DNA of 35,010 nt from Streptomyces sp. WELS2 (GTDB lineage Bacteria; Actinomycetota; Actinomycetes; Streptomycetales; Streptomycetaceae). The position numbers were made by a program, and so were the translations under genes. Each line of letters begins with the position of its first letter. The first letter of the stretch is position 1. The DNA is taken from the NCBI RefSeq assembly GCF_013870595.1, contig NZ_JACBWZ010000004.1:1-35010 (forward strand), written 5' to 3'. Below are positions 12,766-21,323 of this stretch, in pieces. The notes under the pieces were generated by a model. The model did no database searches. It saw only the letters and a list, made by a program, of their open reading frames with translations, and was not told where the DNA came from.

Positions 12766-13664
12766 CCGCCCACCCGTCGCCCGGCCACCACCCCTCAACG
12801 AGGCCCTCCGGGCGACAGACGTTTTCCGGAGAGCCCTTCGGCGCCCGGCTGCGCCGCGCCATGGACGAGCGCGGCCCGCTGTGCGTCGGCATCGACCCGC
12901 ACGCCTCCCTGCTCGCCGAGTGGGGCCTGGCCGACGACATCGCCGGCCTGGAGCGGTTCAGCCGCACGGTCGTCGAGGCCCTGGCCGACCGGGTGGCCGT
13001 CCTGAAGCCGCAGAGCGCCTTCTTCGAACGGTTCGGCTCGCGCGGCCTCGCCGTGCTGGAGAAGTCGGTCCAGGAGGCGCGAGCGGCCGGCGCCCTGGTC
13101 GTGATGGACGCCAAGCGCGGCGACATCGGCTCGACCATGGCCGCCTACGCGGAGGCGTTCCTGCGCCCGGACGCCCCGCTGTTCTCCGACGCCCTGACCG
13201 TCTCGCCCTACCTCGGGTACGGCTCCCTCTCCCCGGCCGTCGCGCTGGCCAGGGAGAGCGGCGCCGGGCTGTTCGTGCTGGCGCTCACCTCCAACCCGGA
13301 GGGCGGCGAGGTGCAGCACGCGGTGCGCGCCGACGGCCGTACGGTCGGGGCGACCATGCTGGCCCACCTGGCGGCCGAGAACGCGGGGGAGGAGCCGCTG
13401 GGGTCCTTCGGCGCGGTCGTCGGCGCCACGCTCGGCGACCTGTCGTCGTACGACCTGGACATGGGCGGCCCGCTCCTCGCCCCCGGCATCGGTGCCCAGG
13501 GCGCGACCCCGGCCGACCTCCCCCGGGTCTTCGGGGCGGCCGTCCGCAACGTGGTGCCCAATGTCAGCCGTGCCGTGCTGCGGCACGGCCCCGACACGGG
13601 CGCGCTGCGCGGGGCGGCCGACCGGTTCGCGGCGGAGATCCGGCAGGCCGTCACCGCGGGCTGA
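12762..13664 (+). CDS. pyrF: orotidine 5'-phosphate decarboxylase, type 2
   Basis: PyrF removes CO2 from OMP to give UMP, the last step of the pathway. The 300-residue protein carries the core catalytic pattern MDAKRGDIGST with D116, K118 and D121. The larger size and this motif fit the type 2 (actinobacterial/mycobacterial) family rather than the short E. coli type. The first 25 or so residues are low in complexity and poorly conserved in character, so a later start is conceivable, but the ATGA overlap with pyrD supports 12762. No pyrE is seen nearby, so orotate phosphoribosyltransferase must be encoded elsewhere. Confidence 0.95.
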
Positions 13665-13792
13665 GCCGCGGTGAGGTGCCCGGCGAGGCGCGATCATGTC
13701 GTCCGCGGTGTGAATACATCCTCAAATCGGGGGCAATATGTCCAAAATGTCCGACCTGACGGAGGCTGACCAGGACTTTTCCGCTGTTCTCG

Positions 13793-13870
13793 CTGACTCT
13801 GGCGGACTTGCCCGCTAGTCTCCGAGGCAGTGGGGAACCTCCCATGCCCCTCAAGGCAGTGGGGGGAGGT
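13793..13870 (+). promoter_or_regulatory. candidate mihF promoter and leader inverted repeat
   Basis: CTGACT (13793-13798) and TAGTCT (13816-13821) are 17 bases apart and resemble -35 and -10 boxes. Just downstream, GGCAGTGGGG occurs twice (13826-13835 and 13854-13863), and CCTCCC...GGGAGG around 13839-13870 forms an imperfect hairpin. The roughly 300-base gap from pyrF holds no other gene-like feature. Confidence 0.4.
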
Positions 13871-13963
13871 CGGGCAATGTGTTGCTCGTAACCCCCAGGT
13901 GTGGGGCGTCCAGGTTCCTCACCGGTCCGTATCCGACAGTTCGACATCCGAGGTGACGTAGGC

Positions 13964-14287
13964 GTGGCTCTTCCGCCCCTTACCCCTGAACAGCGCGCAG
14001 CCGCGCTCGAAAAGGCCGCCGCGGCTCGCCGGGAGCGGGCCGAGGTCAAGAATCGACTCAAGCACTCCGGCGCCTCCCTGCACGAGGTCATCAAGCAGGG
14101 CCAGGAAAACGACGTCATCGGCAAGATGAAGGTCTCCGCGCTGCTGGAGTCCCTGCCGGGCGTGGGCAAGGTCCGCGCCAAGCAGATCATGGAGCGTCTG
14201 GGCATCTCCGAGAGCCGCCGCGTGCGCGGTCTCGGGTCGAACCAGATCGCCTCCCTGGAGCGTGAGTTCGGCAGCACCGGCTCCTGA
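13964..14287 (+). CDS. mihF: actinobacterial integration host factor (sIHF/MihF)
   Basis: This small nucleoid protein binds and bends DNA, affects supercoiling and is linked to development and antibiotic production in Streptomyces; the mycobacterial relative is essential. The 107-residue form starting at GTG 13964 ([16 protein letters not shown]) matches the known family start and is preceded by GAGGTG. A long charged N-terminal helix is followed by the helix-hairpin-like DNA-binding part [21 protein letters not shown] near residues 62-82. An upstream in-frame ATG at 13901 would add unrelated residues. A hairpin follows the stop immediately. Confidence 0.95.
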   Translation: MALPPLTPEQRAAALEKAAAARRERAEVKNRLKHSGASLHEVIKQGQENDVIGKMKVSALLESLPGVGKVRAKQIMERLGISESRRVRGLGSNQIASLEREFGSTGS

Positions 14288-14306
14288 GTCCGCCCGCCCG
14301 GCGGAC
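14288..14306 (+). terminator. mihF downstream hairpin
   Basis: GTCCGCC (14288-14294) pairs perfectly with GGCGGAC (14300-14306) across a five-base loop, starting at the base after the mihF stop. It probably lowers read-through into gmk, which has its own candidate promoter. Confidence 0.5.
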
Positions 14307-14336
14307 CGGGAGTCCCGGGCACCCCGGGATTGCTGG

Positions 14337-14342
14337 AATAAT
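14337..14342 (+). promoter_or_regulatory. candidate -10 box for leaderless gmk
   Basis: AATAAT, an unusually AT-rich hexamer here, ends six bases before the gmk ATG. No ribosome binding site is present, so the transcript would begin at the start codon. No convincing -35 is visible. Confidence 0.45.
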
Positions 14343-14348
14343 CGCTGC

Positions 14349-14906
14349 ATGAGTGAACGTCCGCGGCTGACCGTGCTCTCCGGCCCCTCGGGGGTCGGCA
14401 AGAGCACGGTCGTCGCCCATATGCGCAAGGAACACCCCGACGTCTGGCTCTCGGTGTCGGCGACCACCCGCAAGCCGCGCCCCGGCGAGCAGCACGGAGT
14501 CCACTACTTCTTCGTCACCGACGAGGAGATGGACAAGCTGATCGCCAACGGCGAGCTGCTGGAGTGGGCCGAGTTCGCCGGCAACCGCTACGGCACGCCG
14601 CGCGCGGCCGTGCAGGAGCGGCTGGAGAACGGCGAGCCCGTCCTGCTGGAGATCGACCTCCAGGGCGCCCGGCAGATCCGCGAGTCCATGTCCGACGCCC
14701 AGCTGGTGTTCCTGGCCCCTCCCTCCTGGGAGGAGCTGGTGCGCAGGCTGACCGGCCGGGGGACCGAGTCGCCGGAGGTCATCGAGCGCCGTCTCGAGGC
14801 GGCGCGGACCGAACTGGCGGCCGAGCCGGAGTTCGACGTGACCTTGGTCAACACCTCCGTCGAGGATGTGGCCCGCGAGCTGCTAGCCTTGATGGACGTT
14901 GTGTGA
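14349..14906 (+). CDS. gmk: guanylate kinase
   Basis: Gmk phosphorylates GMP to GDP with ATP. The 185-residue protein has a Walker A loop GPSGVGKST at residues 12-20 and the GMP-binding pattern [19 protein letters not shown]. The lid and C-terminal features FAGNRYGTP and [12 protein letters not shown] are also present. The ATG at 14349 is supported by the normal [14 protein letters not shown] beginning and by the -10 box just upstream. An upstream in-frame start (14262) would overlap mihF and add non-homologous residues. rpoZ follows after about 50 bases; the gmk-rpoZ order is conserved in many bacteria. Confidence 0.96.
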   Translation: MSERPRLTVLSGPSGVGKSTVVAHMRKEHPDVWLSVSATTRKPRPGEQHGVHYFFVTDEEMDKLIANGELLEWAEFAGNRYGTPRAAVQERLENGEPVLLEIDLQGARQIRESMSDAQLVFLAPPSWEELVRRLTGRGTESPEVIERRLEAARTELAAEPEFDVTLVNTSVEDVARELLALMDVV

Positions 14907-14959
14907 TCGTGACTGTGGTCACGATGTCTGATTCTTTTCCATCCATCGGAAGGTAGAGC

Positions 14960-15232
14960 GTGTCCTCTTCCATCACCGCGCCCGAGGGCATCATCAACCC
15001 GCCGATCGACGAGCTTCTCGAGGCGACCGACTCGAAGTACAGCCTCGTGATCTACGCGGCCAAGCGTGCCCGCCAGATCAACGCGTACTACTCGCAGCTC
15101 GGTGAGGGCCTCCTCGAGTACGTCGGTCCGCTCGTCGACACCCACGTGCACGAGAAGCCGCTCTCGATCGCCCTGCGCGAGATCAACGCCGGTCTGCTGA
15201 CCTCCGAGGCTGTCGACGGCCCGGCGCAGTAG
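14960..15232 (+). CDS. rpoZ: RNA polymerase omega subunit
   Basis: Omega wraps the beta-prime C-terminus and helps assemble RNA polymerase; in Streptomyces its loss disturbs development. The 90-residue protein has the family core of a conserved PPIDELLE segment, [17 protein letters not shown] (about 27-43) and a C-terminal [13 protein letters not shown] helix. The GTG start follows GGAAGGTAG with good spacing. A strong hairpin right after the stop separates it from coaBC. Confidence 0.97.
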   Translation: MSSSITAPEGIINPPIDELLEATDSKYSLVIYAAKRARQINAYYSQLGEGLLEYVGPLVDTHVHEKPLSIALREINAGLLTSEAVDGPAQ

Positions 15233-15257
15233 TACTTTCAGATCGCGATTGACTTAT

Positions 15258-15292
15258 CCACAGGCCCGGCAGTCATCCTGCCGGGCCTGTGG
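15258..15292 (+). terminator. rpoZ terminator
   Basis: A perfect 15-base-pair stem (15258-15272 with 15278-15292) with a TCATC loop starts 26 bases after the rpoZ stop. The following TGTGTCAT is only moderately T-rich. It probably ends the gmk-rpoZ transcript. Confidence 0.75.
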
Positions 15293-15331
15293 TGTGTCAT
15301 GGGTGGTGCAGATTCTCGAATGCGAGGAGTC

Positions 15332-16537
15332 ATGGTGGACAAGCCGAAGGTCGTGCTGGGCGTCAGCGGCGGCATCGCCGCGTACAAGGCCTGTGAGCTG
15401 CTGAGAAGGTTCACGGAGTCGGGCCATGACGTCCGCGTGGTGCCCACCGCCTCCGCGCTGCACTTCGTCGGTGCCGCCACCTGGTCCGCGCTGTCCGGCA
15501 ACCCGGTCGCCACCGAGGTCTGGGACGACGTCCACGAGGTCCCGCACGTCCGCATCGGGCAGCACGCCGACCTGGTGGTGGTGGCCCCGGCCACCGCCGA
15601 CATGCTCGCCAAGGCCGCCCACGGCCTCGCCGACGACCTGCTGACCAACACCCTGCTCACCGCCCGCTGCCCGGTGGTCTTCGCACCCGCGATGCACACC
15701 GAGATGTGGGAGCACCCGGCCACCCAGGAGAACGTCGCCACCCTGCGCCGTCGCGGCGCCGTCGTCATCGAGCCCGCCGTCGGCCGCCTCACCGGCGTCG
15801 ACACCGGCAAGGGCCGGCTGCCCGACCCGGCCGAGATCTTCGAGGTCTGCCGCCGGGTGCTGGCCCGCGGCAGCGCCGCGCCCGACCTCGAAGGGCGGCA
15901 CGTCGTCGTCTCCGCCGGCGGCACCCGCGAACCCCTCGACCCGGTCCGCTTCCTCGGCAACCGCTCCTCCGGCAAGCAGGGCTACGCCCTCGCCCGCACC
16001 GCCGCCGCCCGCGGCGCCCGGGTCACGCTGGTCGCGGCCAACACCGGCCTGCCCGACCCGGCGGGCGTGGACATCGTCCGGGTGGGCACCGCCGTGCAGC
16101 TGCGCGAGGCCGTCCTGAAGGCCGCGGCCGACGCCGACGCCGTGGTCATGGCCGCCGCCGTGGCCGACTTCCGGCCGGCCGCCTATGCCGCCGGAAAGAT
16201 CAAGAAGAAGGACGGCCAGGAGCCGGACCCCATCGTCCTGGTGCGCAATCCGGACGTCCTCGCCGAGATCTCGGCCGAACGGGCCCGGCCCGGACAGGTG
16301 ATCGTCGGCTTCGCCGCCGAGACCGACGACGTCCTCGCCAACGGCCGCGCCAAGCTCGCCCGCAAGGGCTGTGACCTGCTCGTGGTCAACGAGGTGGGGG
16401 AGCGCAAGACCTTCGGCGCCGAGGAGAACGAGGCCGTGGTGCTGGGCGCCGACGGCAGCGAGACCCCGGTGCCGCACGGCCCCAAGGAGGACCTCGCCGA
16501 CACCGTCTGGGACCTGGTCGTCCGGAGTCTGGGCTGA
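15332..16537 (+). CDS. coaBC: bifunctional phosphopantothenoylcysteine decarboxylase/synthase
   Basis: This enzyme joins cysteine to phosphopantothenate (CoaB) and decarboxylates the product (CoaC) on the way to coenzyme A. Residues 1-180 form the flavin-binding CoaC part: [10 protein letters not shown] at 11-20, the catalytic His in [11 protein letters not shown] (H72) and ATAD at 87-90. The PxMN motif reads PAMH (119-122), as I recall for actinobacterial enzymes. Residues about 185-401 are Coa[16 protein letters not shown] and [12 protein letters not shown] bind nucleotide, and [10 protein letters not shown] with KIKKKD forms the active site. GAGGAG (15324-15329) precedes the ATG; GTG 15335 is an alternative. 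Total length is 401. Confidence 0.95.
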   Translation: MVDKPKVVLGVSGGIAAYKACELLRRFTESGHDVRVVPTASALHFVGAATWSALSGNPVATEVWDDVHEVPHVRIGQHADLVVVAPATADMLAKAAHGLADDLLTNTLLTARCPVVFAPAMHTEMWEHPATQENVATLRRRGAVVIEPAVGRLTGVDTGKGRLPDPAEIFEVCRRVLARGSAAPDLEGRHVVVSAGGTREPLDPVRFLGNRSSGKQGYALARTAAARGARVTLVAANTGLPDPAGVDIVRVGTAVQLREAVLKAAADADAVVMAAAVADFRPAAYAAGKIKKKDGQEPDPIVLVRNPDVLAEISAERARPGQVIVGFAAETDDVLANGRAKLARKGCDLLVVNEVGERKTFGAEENEAVVLGADGSETPVPHGPKEDLADTVWDLVVRSLG

Positions 16538-16785
16538 CGGCGCCACCGGCCGGACCGGCCCGGGGTCGTGTTCACGCCAGGCTGGAATTGGGCGTGGCGA
16601 CCCTGGCCAAGGCCGCCGGACATTGGGCAGAATGCCCGTGCCGCAGGTCACAGCGTTCCCGAGAGGCGAGACGGGTGGCCCGTCGGCGGAGTGCGACCGA
16701 TAAACTGTTCACGGTCGGCGCCGGGCGCAGCCCCGCGCCGATCGCAAATGATCAGCCAGCAGCCGCTGCAACCACAGGGAGCGTT
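16538..16785 (+). promoter_or_regulatory. metK upstream region
   Basis: There is no gene in this 248-base stretch. It holds a short inverted repeat GGGCA-GAA-TGCCC (16625-16637) and a -10-like TAAACT (16701-16706) about 80 bases before metK. I could not recognise a SAM riboswitch fold. Upstream in-frame codons run back to 16588 but show no metK-like residues. Confidence 0.35.
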
Positions 16786-17994
16786 GTGTCCCGTCGCCTG
16801 TTCACCTCGGAGTCCGTGACCGAGGGTCACCCCGACAAGATCGCTGACCAGATCAGCGACACCATTCTCGACGCGCTTCTGCGTGAGGACCCGACCTCCC
16901 GGGTCGCCGTGGAGACGCTCATCACCACCGGCCTGGTGCACGTGGCCGGCGAGGTGACGACCAAGGCCTACGCGGACATCGCGACCCTCGTCCGCAACAA
17001 GATCCTGGACATCGGCTACGACTCCTCCAAGAAGGGCTTCGACGGCGCCTCCTGTGGCGTGTCGGTGTCCATCGGCGCGCAGTCCCCGGACATCGCGCAG
17101 GGTGTCGACGCCGCGTACGAGGCCCGGGTCGAGGGCGACGAGGACGAGCTGGACCGGCAGGGTGCGGGCGACCAGGGCCTGATGTTCGGCTACGCGTCGG
17201 ACGAAACGCCGACCCTGATGCCGCTGCCGATCTTCCTGGCGCACCGCCTGTCCAAGCGGCTGTCCGAGGTCCGCAAGAACGGCACCATCCCCTACCTGCG
17301 CCCGGACGGCAAGACGCAGGTCACCATCGAGTACGACGGTGACAAGGCCGTCCGTCTGGACACGGTGGTGGTCTCCTCCCAGCACGCCTCCGACATCGAC
17401 CTGGAGTCGCTGCTCGCGCCCGACATCCGCGAGTTCGTCGTGGAGCCGGAGCTGAAGGCCCTGCTGGACGAGGGCATCAAGCTCGACACCGAGGGCTACC
17501 GCCTGCTGGTCAACCCGACGGGCCGCTTCGAGATCGGTGGCCCGATGGGCGACGCGGGCCTGACCGGCCGCAAGATCATCATCGACACCTACGGCGGCAT
17601 GGCGCGGCACGGCGGCGGTGCCTTCTCCGGCAAGGACCCGTCCAAGGTGGACCGCTCGGCGGCGTACGCGATGCGCTGGGTCGCCAAGAACGTGGTGGCG
17701 GCCGGTCTGGCCTCGCGCTGCGAGGTCCAGGTCGCCTACGCCATCGGCAAGGCCGAGCCGGTCGGTCTGTTCGTGGAGACCTTCGGCACCCACAAGATCG
17801 ACCCCGAGAAGATCGAGAAGGCGATCGACGAGGTCTTCGACCTCCGCCCGGCCGCGATCATCCGCGACCTCGACCTGCTCCGCCCGATCTACGGCCAGAC
17901 CGCCGCGTACGGGCACTTCGGCCGCGAGCTGCCCGACTTCACCTGGGAGCGCACGGACCGCGTCGACGCCCTGCGCGCCGCCGCGGGCCTGTAA
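16786..17994 (+). CDS. metK: S-adenosylmethionine synthetase
   Basis: MetK makes SAM from methionine and ATP for methylation and secondary metabolism. The 402-residue protein starts [17 protein letters not shown], with the ATP-binding GHPDK and DQISD at the N-terminus. It carries the two classic signatures [12 protein letters not shown] (near residue 125) and [19 protein letters not shown] (near residue 275). GTG 16786 was chosen because AGGGAG (16776-16781) precedes it and because this is the usual family start. A 19-base-pair terminator hairpin follows. Confidence 0.98.
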   Translation: MSRRLFTSESVTEGHPDKIADQISDTILDALLREDPTSRVAVETLITTGLVHVAGEVTTKAYADIATLVRNKILDIGYDSSKKGFDGASCGVSVSIGAQSPDIAQGVDAAYEARVEGDEDELDRQGAGDQGLMFGYASDETPTLMPLPIFLAHRLSKRLSEVRKNGTIPYLRPDGKTQVTIEYDGDKAVRLDTVVVSSQHASDIDLESLLAPDIREFVVEPELKALLDEGIKLDTEGYRLLVNPTGRFEIGGPMGDAGLTGRKIIIDTYGGMARHGGGAFSGKDPSKVDRSAAYAMRWVAKNVVAAGLASRCEVQVAYAIGKAEPVGLFVETFGTHKIDPEKIEKAIDEVFDLRPAAIIRDLDLLRPIYGQTAAYGHFGRELPDFTWERTDRVDALRAAAGL

Positions 17995-18010
17995 CCCGCA
18001 CCCGCCTGTC

Positions 18011-18052
18011 CGCCGAGGCCCGGCTCCCCACCAGGGGGGCCGGGCCTCGGCG
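18011..18052 (+). terminator. metK terminator
   Basis: A 19-base-pair stem (18011-18029 with 18034-18052, one G-U pair) with an ACCA loop lies 17 bases after the metK stop. It marks the end of the well-preserved core region. Confidence 0.8.
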
Positions 18053-18121
18053 TGTCGCGGGACGGCGGTGGCCGTGCCGGCCGACCGGGCGTTGTCGGTG
18101 CCGTTTGGTAAGAATGCAGGC

Positions 18122-18499
18122 GTGAGCAGCGAGAACGGGGTGTCCCGGACAGACGGGGGCGGTGGGGCCGAAGGGGCGCCGCCGGAGCAGCTCGCGCTGG
18201 TCGTCCCGGTTCCTTCACGAGGGGAGCAGGGCCGTTGCGCAGACCCCCGGGCATGCCGGCACAAGCACTGTCCGGGCGTGCGGGGACGGACCGTGGCGCG
18301 TGCCGGGCGCTCACCTCGCGCGGCCGGGAGCGGCGTGTCGTCGCTGCCGGATGTGCGGCGAGCAAACAGCGAGGCCGAGCACGGAGTGCCGGGCGGGCTT
18401 GCCGGCCCGATTCGGGCACAGGCCACCGGAGCCGGTCCACCCAGGACCGGGCGGTACCGGCCGACGGGCCCGGCGGGCACCGTGTGTGAGACTCGGGGC
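18122..18499 (+). pseudogene. priA: remnant of primosomal protein PriA gene (N-terminus)
   Basis: From GTG 18122 the first 26 or so codons (SSENG ... PPEQLALV) look like the start of Streptomyces PriA, whose gene normally follows metK. After LALV the resemblance stops. The helicase-like body of about 700 residues is missing, and the open frame simply runs into the acetyltransferase. Short Cys-rich pieces in two frames (CADPRACRHKHC; ACRRCRMCG near 18340) vaguely recall the PriA zinc region. AAGAAT (18110-18115) sits six bases before the GTG, so the promoter may survive. PriA normally restarts stalled replication forks. Identification of the short piece is from memory and context. Confidence 0.5.
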
Positions 18500-18985
18500 A
18501 TGATCCGTACCGCGACCCCCGCCGACATTCCCGTCATCCATACGCTGATTCGCGAGCTCGCCGAGTACGAAAAGGCACTCGACGAGGCCAGGGCGACGAA
18601 GGAACAGCTCACCGAGGCCCTGTTCGGCGAGCGCCCGGCCGCCTACGCACACGTGGCCGAGGACGCCCACGGCGAGGTCGTGGGCTTCGCGCTGTGGTTC
18701 CTCAACTTCTCCACCTGGCGGGGCGTGCACGGCATCTACCTGGAGGACCTGTACGTCCGCCCCGAGGCCCGCGGCGGCGGCCACGGCAAGGCCCTGCTGA
18801 CGGAGCTCGCCCACATCTGCGTCGCACGCGGCTACGAGCGCCTGGAATGGTCGGTCTTGAACTGGAACCGGCCCGCGATCGACTTCTACGAGGCACTGGG
18901 CGCCCGCCCCCAGGACGAGTGGGCGGTGTACCGGCTCACGGACGAAGCGCTGAACGCCCTGGGAGGCCAGGGCGGCCGGCCCTGA
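18500..18985 (+). CDS. GNAT family N-acetyltransferase (SSAT-like)
   Basis: This 161-residue protein has the complete GNAT fold. The acetyl-CoA loop is RPEARGGGHGKALL (about residues 91-104), preceded by the strand GIYLEDLYV. The C-terminal pattern LEWSVLNWNRPAIDFYEALGA closely follows spermidine/thialysine acetyltransferases of the SSAT type, so a polyamine or diamine substrate is plausible. The ATG is preceded by a GAGACT box ending six bases upstream and no ribosome binding site, so it is probably leaderless. The frame is open upstream into the priA remnant, but those residues are not GNAT-like. Confidence 0.85.
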   Translation: MIRTATPADIPVIHTLIRELAEYEKALDEARATKEQLTEALFGERPAAYAHVAEDAHGEVVGFALWFLNFSTWRGVHGIYLEDLYVRPEARGGGHGKALLTELAHICVARGYERLEWSVLNWNRPAIDFYEALGARPQDEWAVYRLTDEALNALGGQGGRP

Positions 18986-19017
18986 CCACGATCAGTGATC
19001 TCCGGAAGGGCTTCGTC

Positions 19018-19122
19018 GTGCGCCTCGCCCGGGCCGCCGCCGTCGCCGGTCCTGCTCTGCCCGCCACCGCCCACGCCACCCCGGCCGCCGATATCACCGG
19101 GCGCGCCGCGGGCCAAGCCGTC
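19018..19122 (+). pseudogene. possible remnant of a secreted protein (signal peptide only)
   Basis: A GTG at 19018 follows GGAAGGG (19003-19009). It encodes an Arg-bearing start, an Ala/Leu/Val-rich core and an AHA-type cleavage site (ATAHATPAAD), like a Streptomyces signal peptide. After about 35 residues the frame enters non-coding-looking sequence in front of the methyltransferase. No mature domain is recognisable. Confidence 0.25.
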
Positions 19123-19183
19123 ATCCTGATGGCATTTTTCCGGTTCTCCTCCCCGCGCGGCCGGGGCGCGGTTGGATGTCCTC

Positions 19184-20011
19184 ATGACTTCCGCCGAGCA
19201 CGCGCGGCTGATGCGCGCCAACCAGGCGAACTGGGACGCCCGCACTCCGGTCCATGTCGCCAGCCGGTTCTACGGCCTGGACGAGGACCTGGACCCGGAG
19301 CGCTGGTTCGCCGCGTTCGAATGGGAGGACCTCGGCGAGTTGTCCGGCCGGGACGTGCTGCACCTCCAGTGCCACCTCGGCACGGAGACGCTCGCTCTCG
19401 CCCGGCGTGGAGCCCGGGCGGTCGGCCTGGACTTCTCGGCGGCGTCCGTGACGGCCGCGCGGGACCTCGCCGCGAAGTCGGGCCTCGACGTCACCTACGT
19501 CCAGGCCAACGTGTACGACGCCGTGGCGGCGCTCGAGGGCCGGCGGTTCGACGTCGTCTACACCGGCAAGGGCGCCCTGTGCTACCTGCCCGACCTCGAC
19601 CGGTGGGCGGATGTCGTGGCCAGCCTTCTGCGGCCGGGCGGGCGGCTGTACGTCGTGGAGTTCCACCCGCTGCTCAACGCGCTCGGCCCGAAACCGGATC
19701 CCGGTGAGGGACCGGAACTGCTGCTGCGCCACGACTACCTGGGGGGCTCCGGTCCGGTGCACCGGGACGCCACCCACACGTACACCGACGGCCCGGCCGT
19801 CGAGGACGCCACGGACAGTTACGAGTGGATGCACGGCCTGGGAGAGGTCGTGAACGCGTTGACGGATGCGGGAATGGGCATCCGGCGACTGCGGGAGAGC
19901 GACGAGCTCCCCTGGCCGCGCTGGCCGCGGATGGTCCGCACGGACACTGGCTGGTGGCGGCTGCCCGAGCCGCGGATCCCCCTCTTGTACAGCCTGCTGG
20001 CCGTTCGTTGA
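19184..20011 (+). CDS. class I SAM-dependent methyltransferase
   Basis: The 275-residue protein has a Rossmann methyltransferase core. Motif I is VLHLQCHLGTETLALARRG (about residues 52-70; the usual GxGxG is relaxed to CHLGT), the acidic motif II residue is in VGLDFSAASV, and FDVVYTGKGALCYLPD is motif IV. GGRLYVVEFHPLL follows as the next strand. The substrate is unknown. ATG 19184 (MTSAEHARLMRANQANWD) is preferred over 19172 because TTGGAT ends six bases before it, fitting a leaderless start. The stop overlaps the start of a tiny membrane peptide. Confidence 0.85.
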   Translation: MTSAEHARLMRANQANWDARTPVHVASRFYGLDEDLDPERWFAAFEWEDLGELSGRDVLHLQCHLGTETLALARRGARAVGLDFSAASVTAARDLAAKSGLDVTYVQANVYDAVAALEGRRFDVVYTGKGALCYLPDLDRWADVVASLLRPGGRLYVVEFHPLLNALGPKPDPGEGPELLLRHDYLGGSGPVHRDATHTYTDGPAVEDATDSYEWMHGLGEVVNALTDAGMGIRRLRESDELPWPRWPRMVRTDTGWWRLPEPRIPLLYSLLAVR

Positions 20012-20121
20012 GCCTCCTCCCTTCCGGCGGCGGTGCACGGAAACGGCACCGTCTGCTGGGCCTCTCACTGGCAGCCGCAGCGCTGCTGGCCTCACTGATC
20101 GTTCTGTACGGCCCGGACTGA
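20008..20121 (+). CDS. putative 37-residue single-pass membrane peptide
   Basis: A TTG overlapping the methyltransferase stop (TTGA) opens a 37-codon frame. The product has a basic patch (ARKRHR) followed by one hydrophobic helix (LLGLSLAAAALLASLIVLY), the layout of a single-pass protein with an inside N-terminus. Overlapping stop/start suggests translational coupling. I know no homologue, and such short frames can arise by chance. Confidence 0.35.
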   Translation: MSLLPSGGGARKRHRLLGLSLAAAALLASLIVLYGPD

Positions 20122-20637
20122 CATCAGTCCTGGACGCTTTCGGAGCGCCCCAAGTTGCCGGTGGGAACAGCGGCTAGAACGTCCGCGAGTCGATCGTCAA
20201 CACCGCCCCCCGGTGATCATCCTGCGCGTGACGAAGGCCGCCCACATGGCCCGGAAGCGCACGGGCCGAGTACGTGCTCGTGGCACGGCTGCAACAGTTG
20301 CGTGAGCACCCGGCAGGTGGCGGCCGTGCCTGGGCGGACCGGCTGTCGGCGCCGGCCGACCGCGCCTTGAGCCGGGGTCCTGGCCGGGCGATGGATGGGC
20401 CGGGGCCTTGCCGTCCTCGGTCCGGCGGCGGGCGACATCGTCACCGTGGCGCGCATCTGCGCAACCCGTTCGGCGAAGGCTGGCACTCGCGCGCCGACCA
20501 GAACGAGGTTTCTGACTGCTGGCCGGCCCCTCCCCAGATCACCTGTGTGTATCTCCGAAGCCGGGTGGGTCCGTCCGTTTTCGGCCATCCCTCAGGGACC
20601 GGGAGGTGAGGGACGGGCAGGGGGTAGGCGCGTAGGT
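20122..20637. other. no recognisable gene
   Basis: About 515 bases hold only short, mutually shifted frames such as YVLVARLQQLREH and HLRNPFGEGWHS. They look coding in composition but match nothing I know. This is probably decayed coding sequence. Confidence 0.4.
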
Positions 20638-20922
20638 ATGGATGACACACGATCGCGGCAGGACAAGCGGAGTTCCCAGGAAGCGCGTGCCCGGGGAACC
20701 ATGGGAATCTGGCGGTGGGCCAGGTGGGGGGCGCTTGTACTTGCGGTCAGCTGGGCGGTGAACTGGGCCGTCAATCTCGCCCGGGGTGAGGGAGGACGGG
20801 ATCTGTGGTGGCCTCTGGTCAGCACCGTCGTCTGGGCAGGACTGACCGCGTACGGCTTCAGGACCTACCGCCGGATCAGGACAACGACTTCGCCGGCCGT
20901 CACCGGCGATCCGCCTGCCTGA
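20638..20922 (+). CDS. small two-helix membrane protein, unknown function
   Basis: The 94-residue protein has a charged N-terminus (MDDTRSRQDKRSSQEA). Two hydrophobic helices follow (GALVLAVSWAVNWAVNLA near 30-47; WWPLVSTVVWAGLTAYGF near 57-74), then a basic tail. I do not recognise a family. ATG 20701 (MGIWRWARW) is an alternative start that would remove the charged leader; neither has a strong ribosome binding site. It lies just before a broken Ku gene, so it may itself be a leftover. Confidence 0.5.
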   Translation: MDDTRSRQDKRSSQEARARGTMGIWRWARWGALVLAVSWAVNWAVNLARGEGGRDLWWPLVSTVVWAGLTAYGFRTYRRIRTTTSPAVTGDPPA

Positions 20923-20965
20923 CTGCCTCCTGTCCGGCGTCGCCTTCGGCTGCCCCGTTTCCTGT

Positions 20966-21310
20966 CTCCTGCCGCTGGAGTCGGTCGCCCCGATGCGGAT
21001 CGCCTGGGGACTCCACCTCCAGCCCGTCGGCCAGGTCGGGGCCAAGCCGTACAAGTTGCTGGTCAAGGCCCTGTCCCGTTCGGCGAAGGGGGCCGTCGCG
21101 AAGTACACCTGGTCCGGCCGTGGGCGCCTGAGCCTGCTGCGGGTGCGCGATGACGTCCGGGTCCTGCACGCCATGCACTGGCCCGACGAGATCCGCGACC
21201 CCACCGAGCTCCTGCCGTGGCCCACCGAGGTCTGCGAGGAGGAAACCGCCGGCGCCCTCGCCCTCATGGCCGCCGCGCAGGGCATCGTCCCGGACCGGCC
21301 CGAGGAGCCG
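20966..21310 (+). pseudogene. ku: fragment of a Ku (NHEJ) protein gene
   Basis: The frame encoding PLESVAPMRIAWGLHLQP and then AKPYKLLVKALSRSAKGAVAKY, GRGRLSLLRVRDDVRVLHAMHWPDEIRDP matches the middle of bacterial Ku, including the diagnostic LRVRDD...LHAMHWPDEIR stretch. The N-terminal beta-barrel part is missing and the C-terminal end is cut after ETAGALALM (about 21,270). There sequence of a recombinase on the other strand begins. Ku binds double-strand DNA ends and recruits LigD; this piece cannot do so. Pieces of a DNA ligase gene lie 2.5 kb further on. Confidence 0.7.
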
Positions 21311-21323
21311 TCGGCGCGTCTGC

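Noticed and set aside
16538-16785. SAM riboswitch in front of metK
   Set aside because: I looked for paired elements typical of SAM-I, SAM-II or SAM-IV folds and saw only one short inverted repeat. A covariance-model search would decide.
18235-18489. An intact zinc-finger gene in the Cys-rich stretch after the priA start
   Set aside because: The Cys pairs lie in different frames and no single open frame holds a complete motif; better explained as debris.
20240-20520. Possible small gene starting MARKRTG or continuing as YVLVARLQQLREH
   Set aside because: The frames are interrupted by stops and shifts, no ribosome binding site is convincing and no family is recognised.
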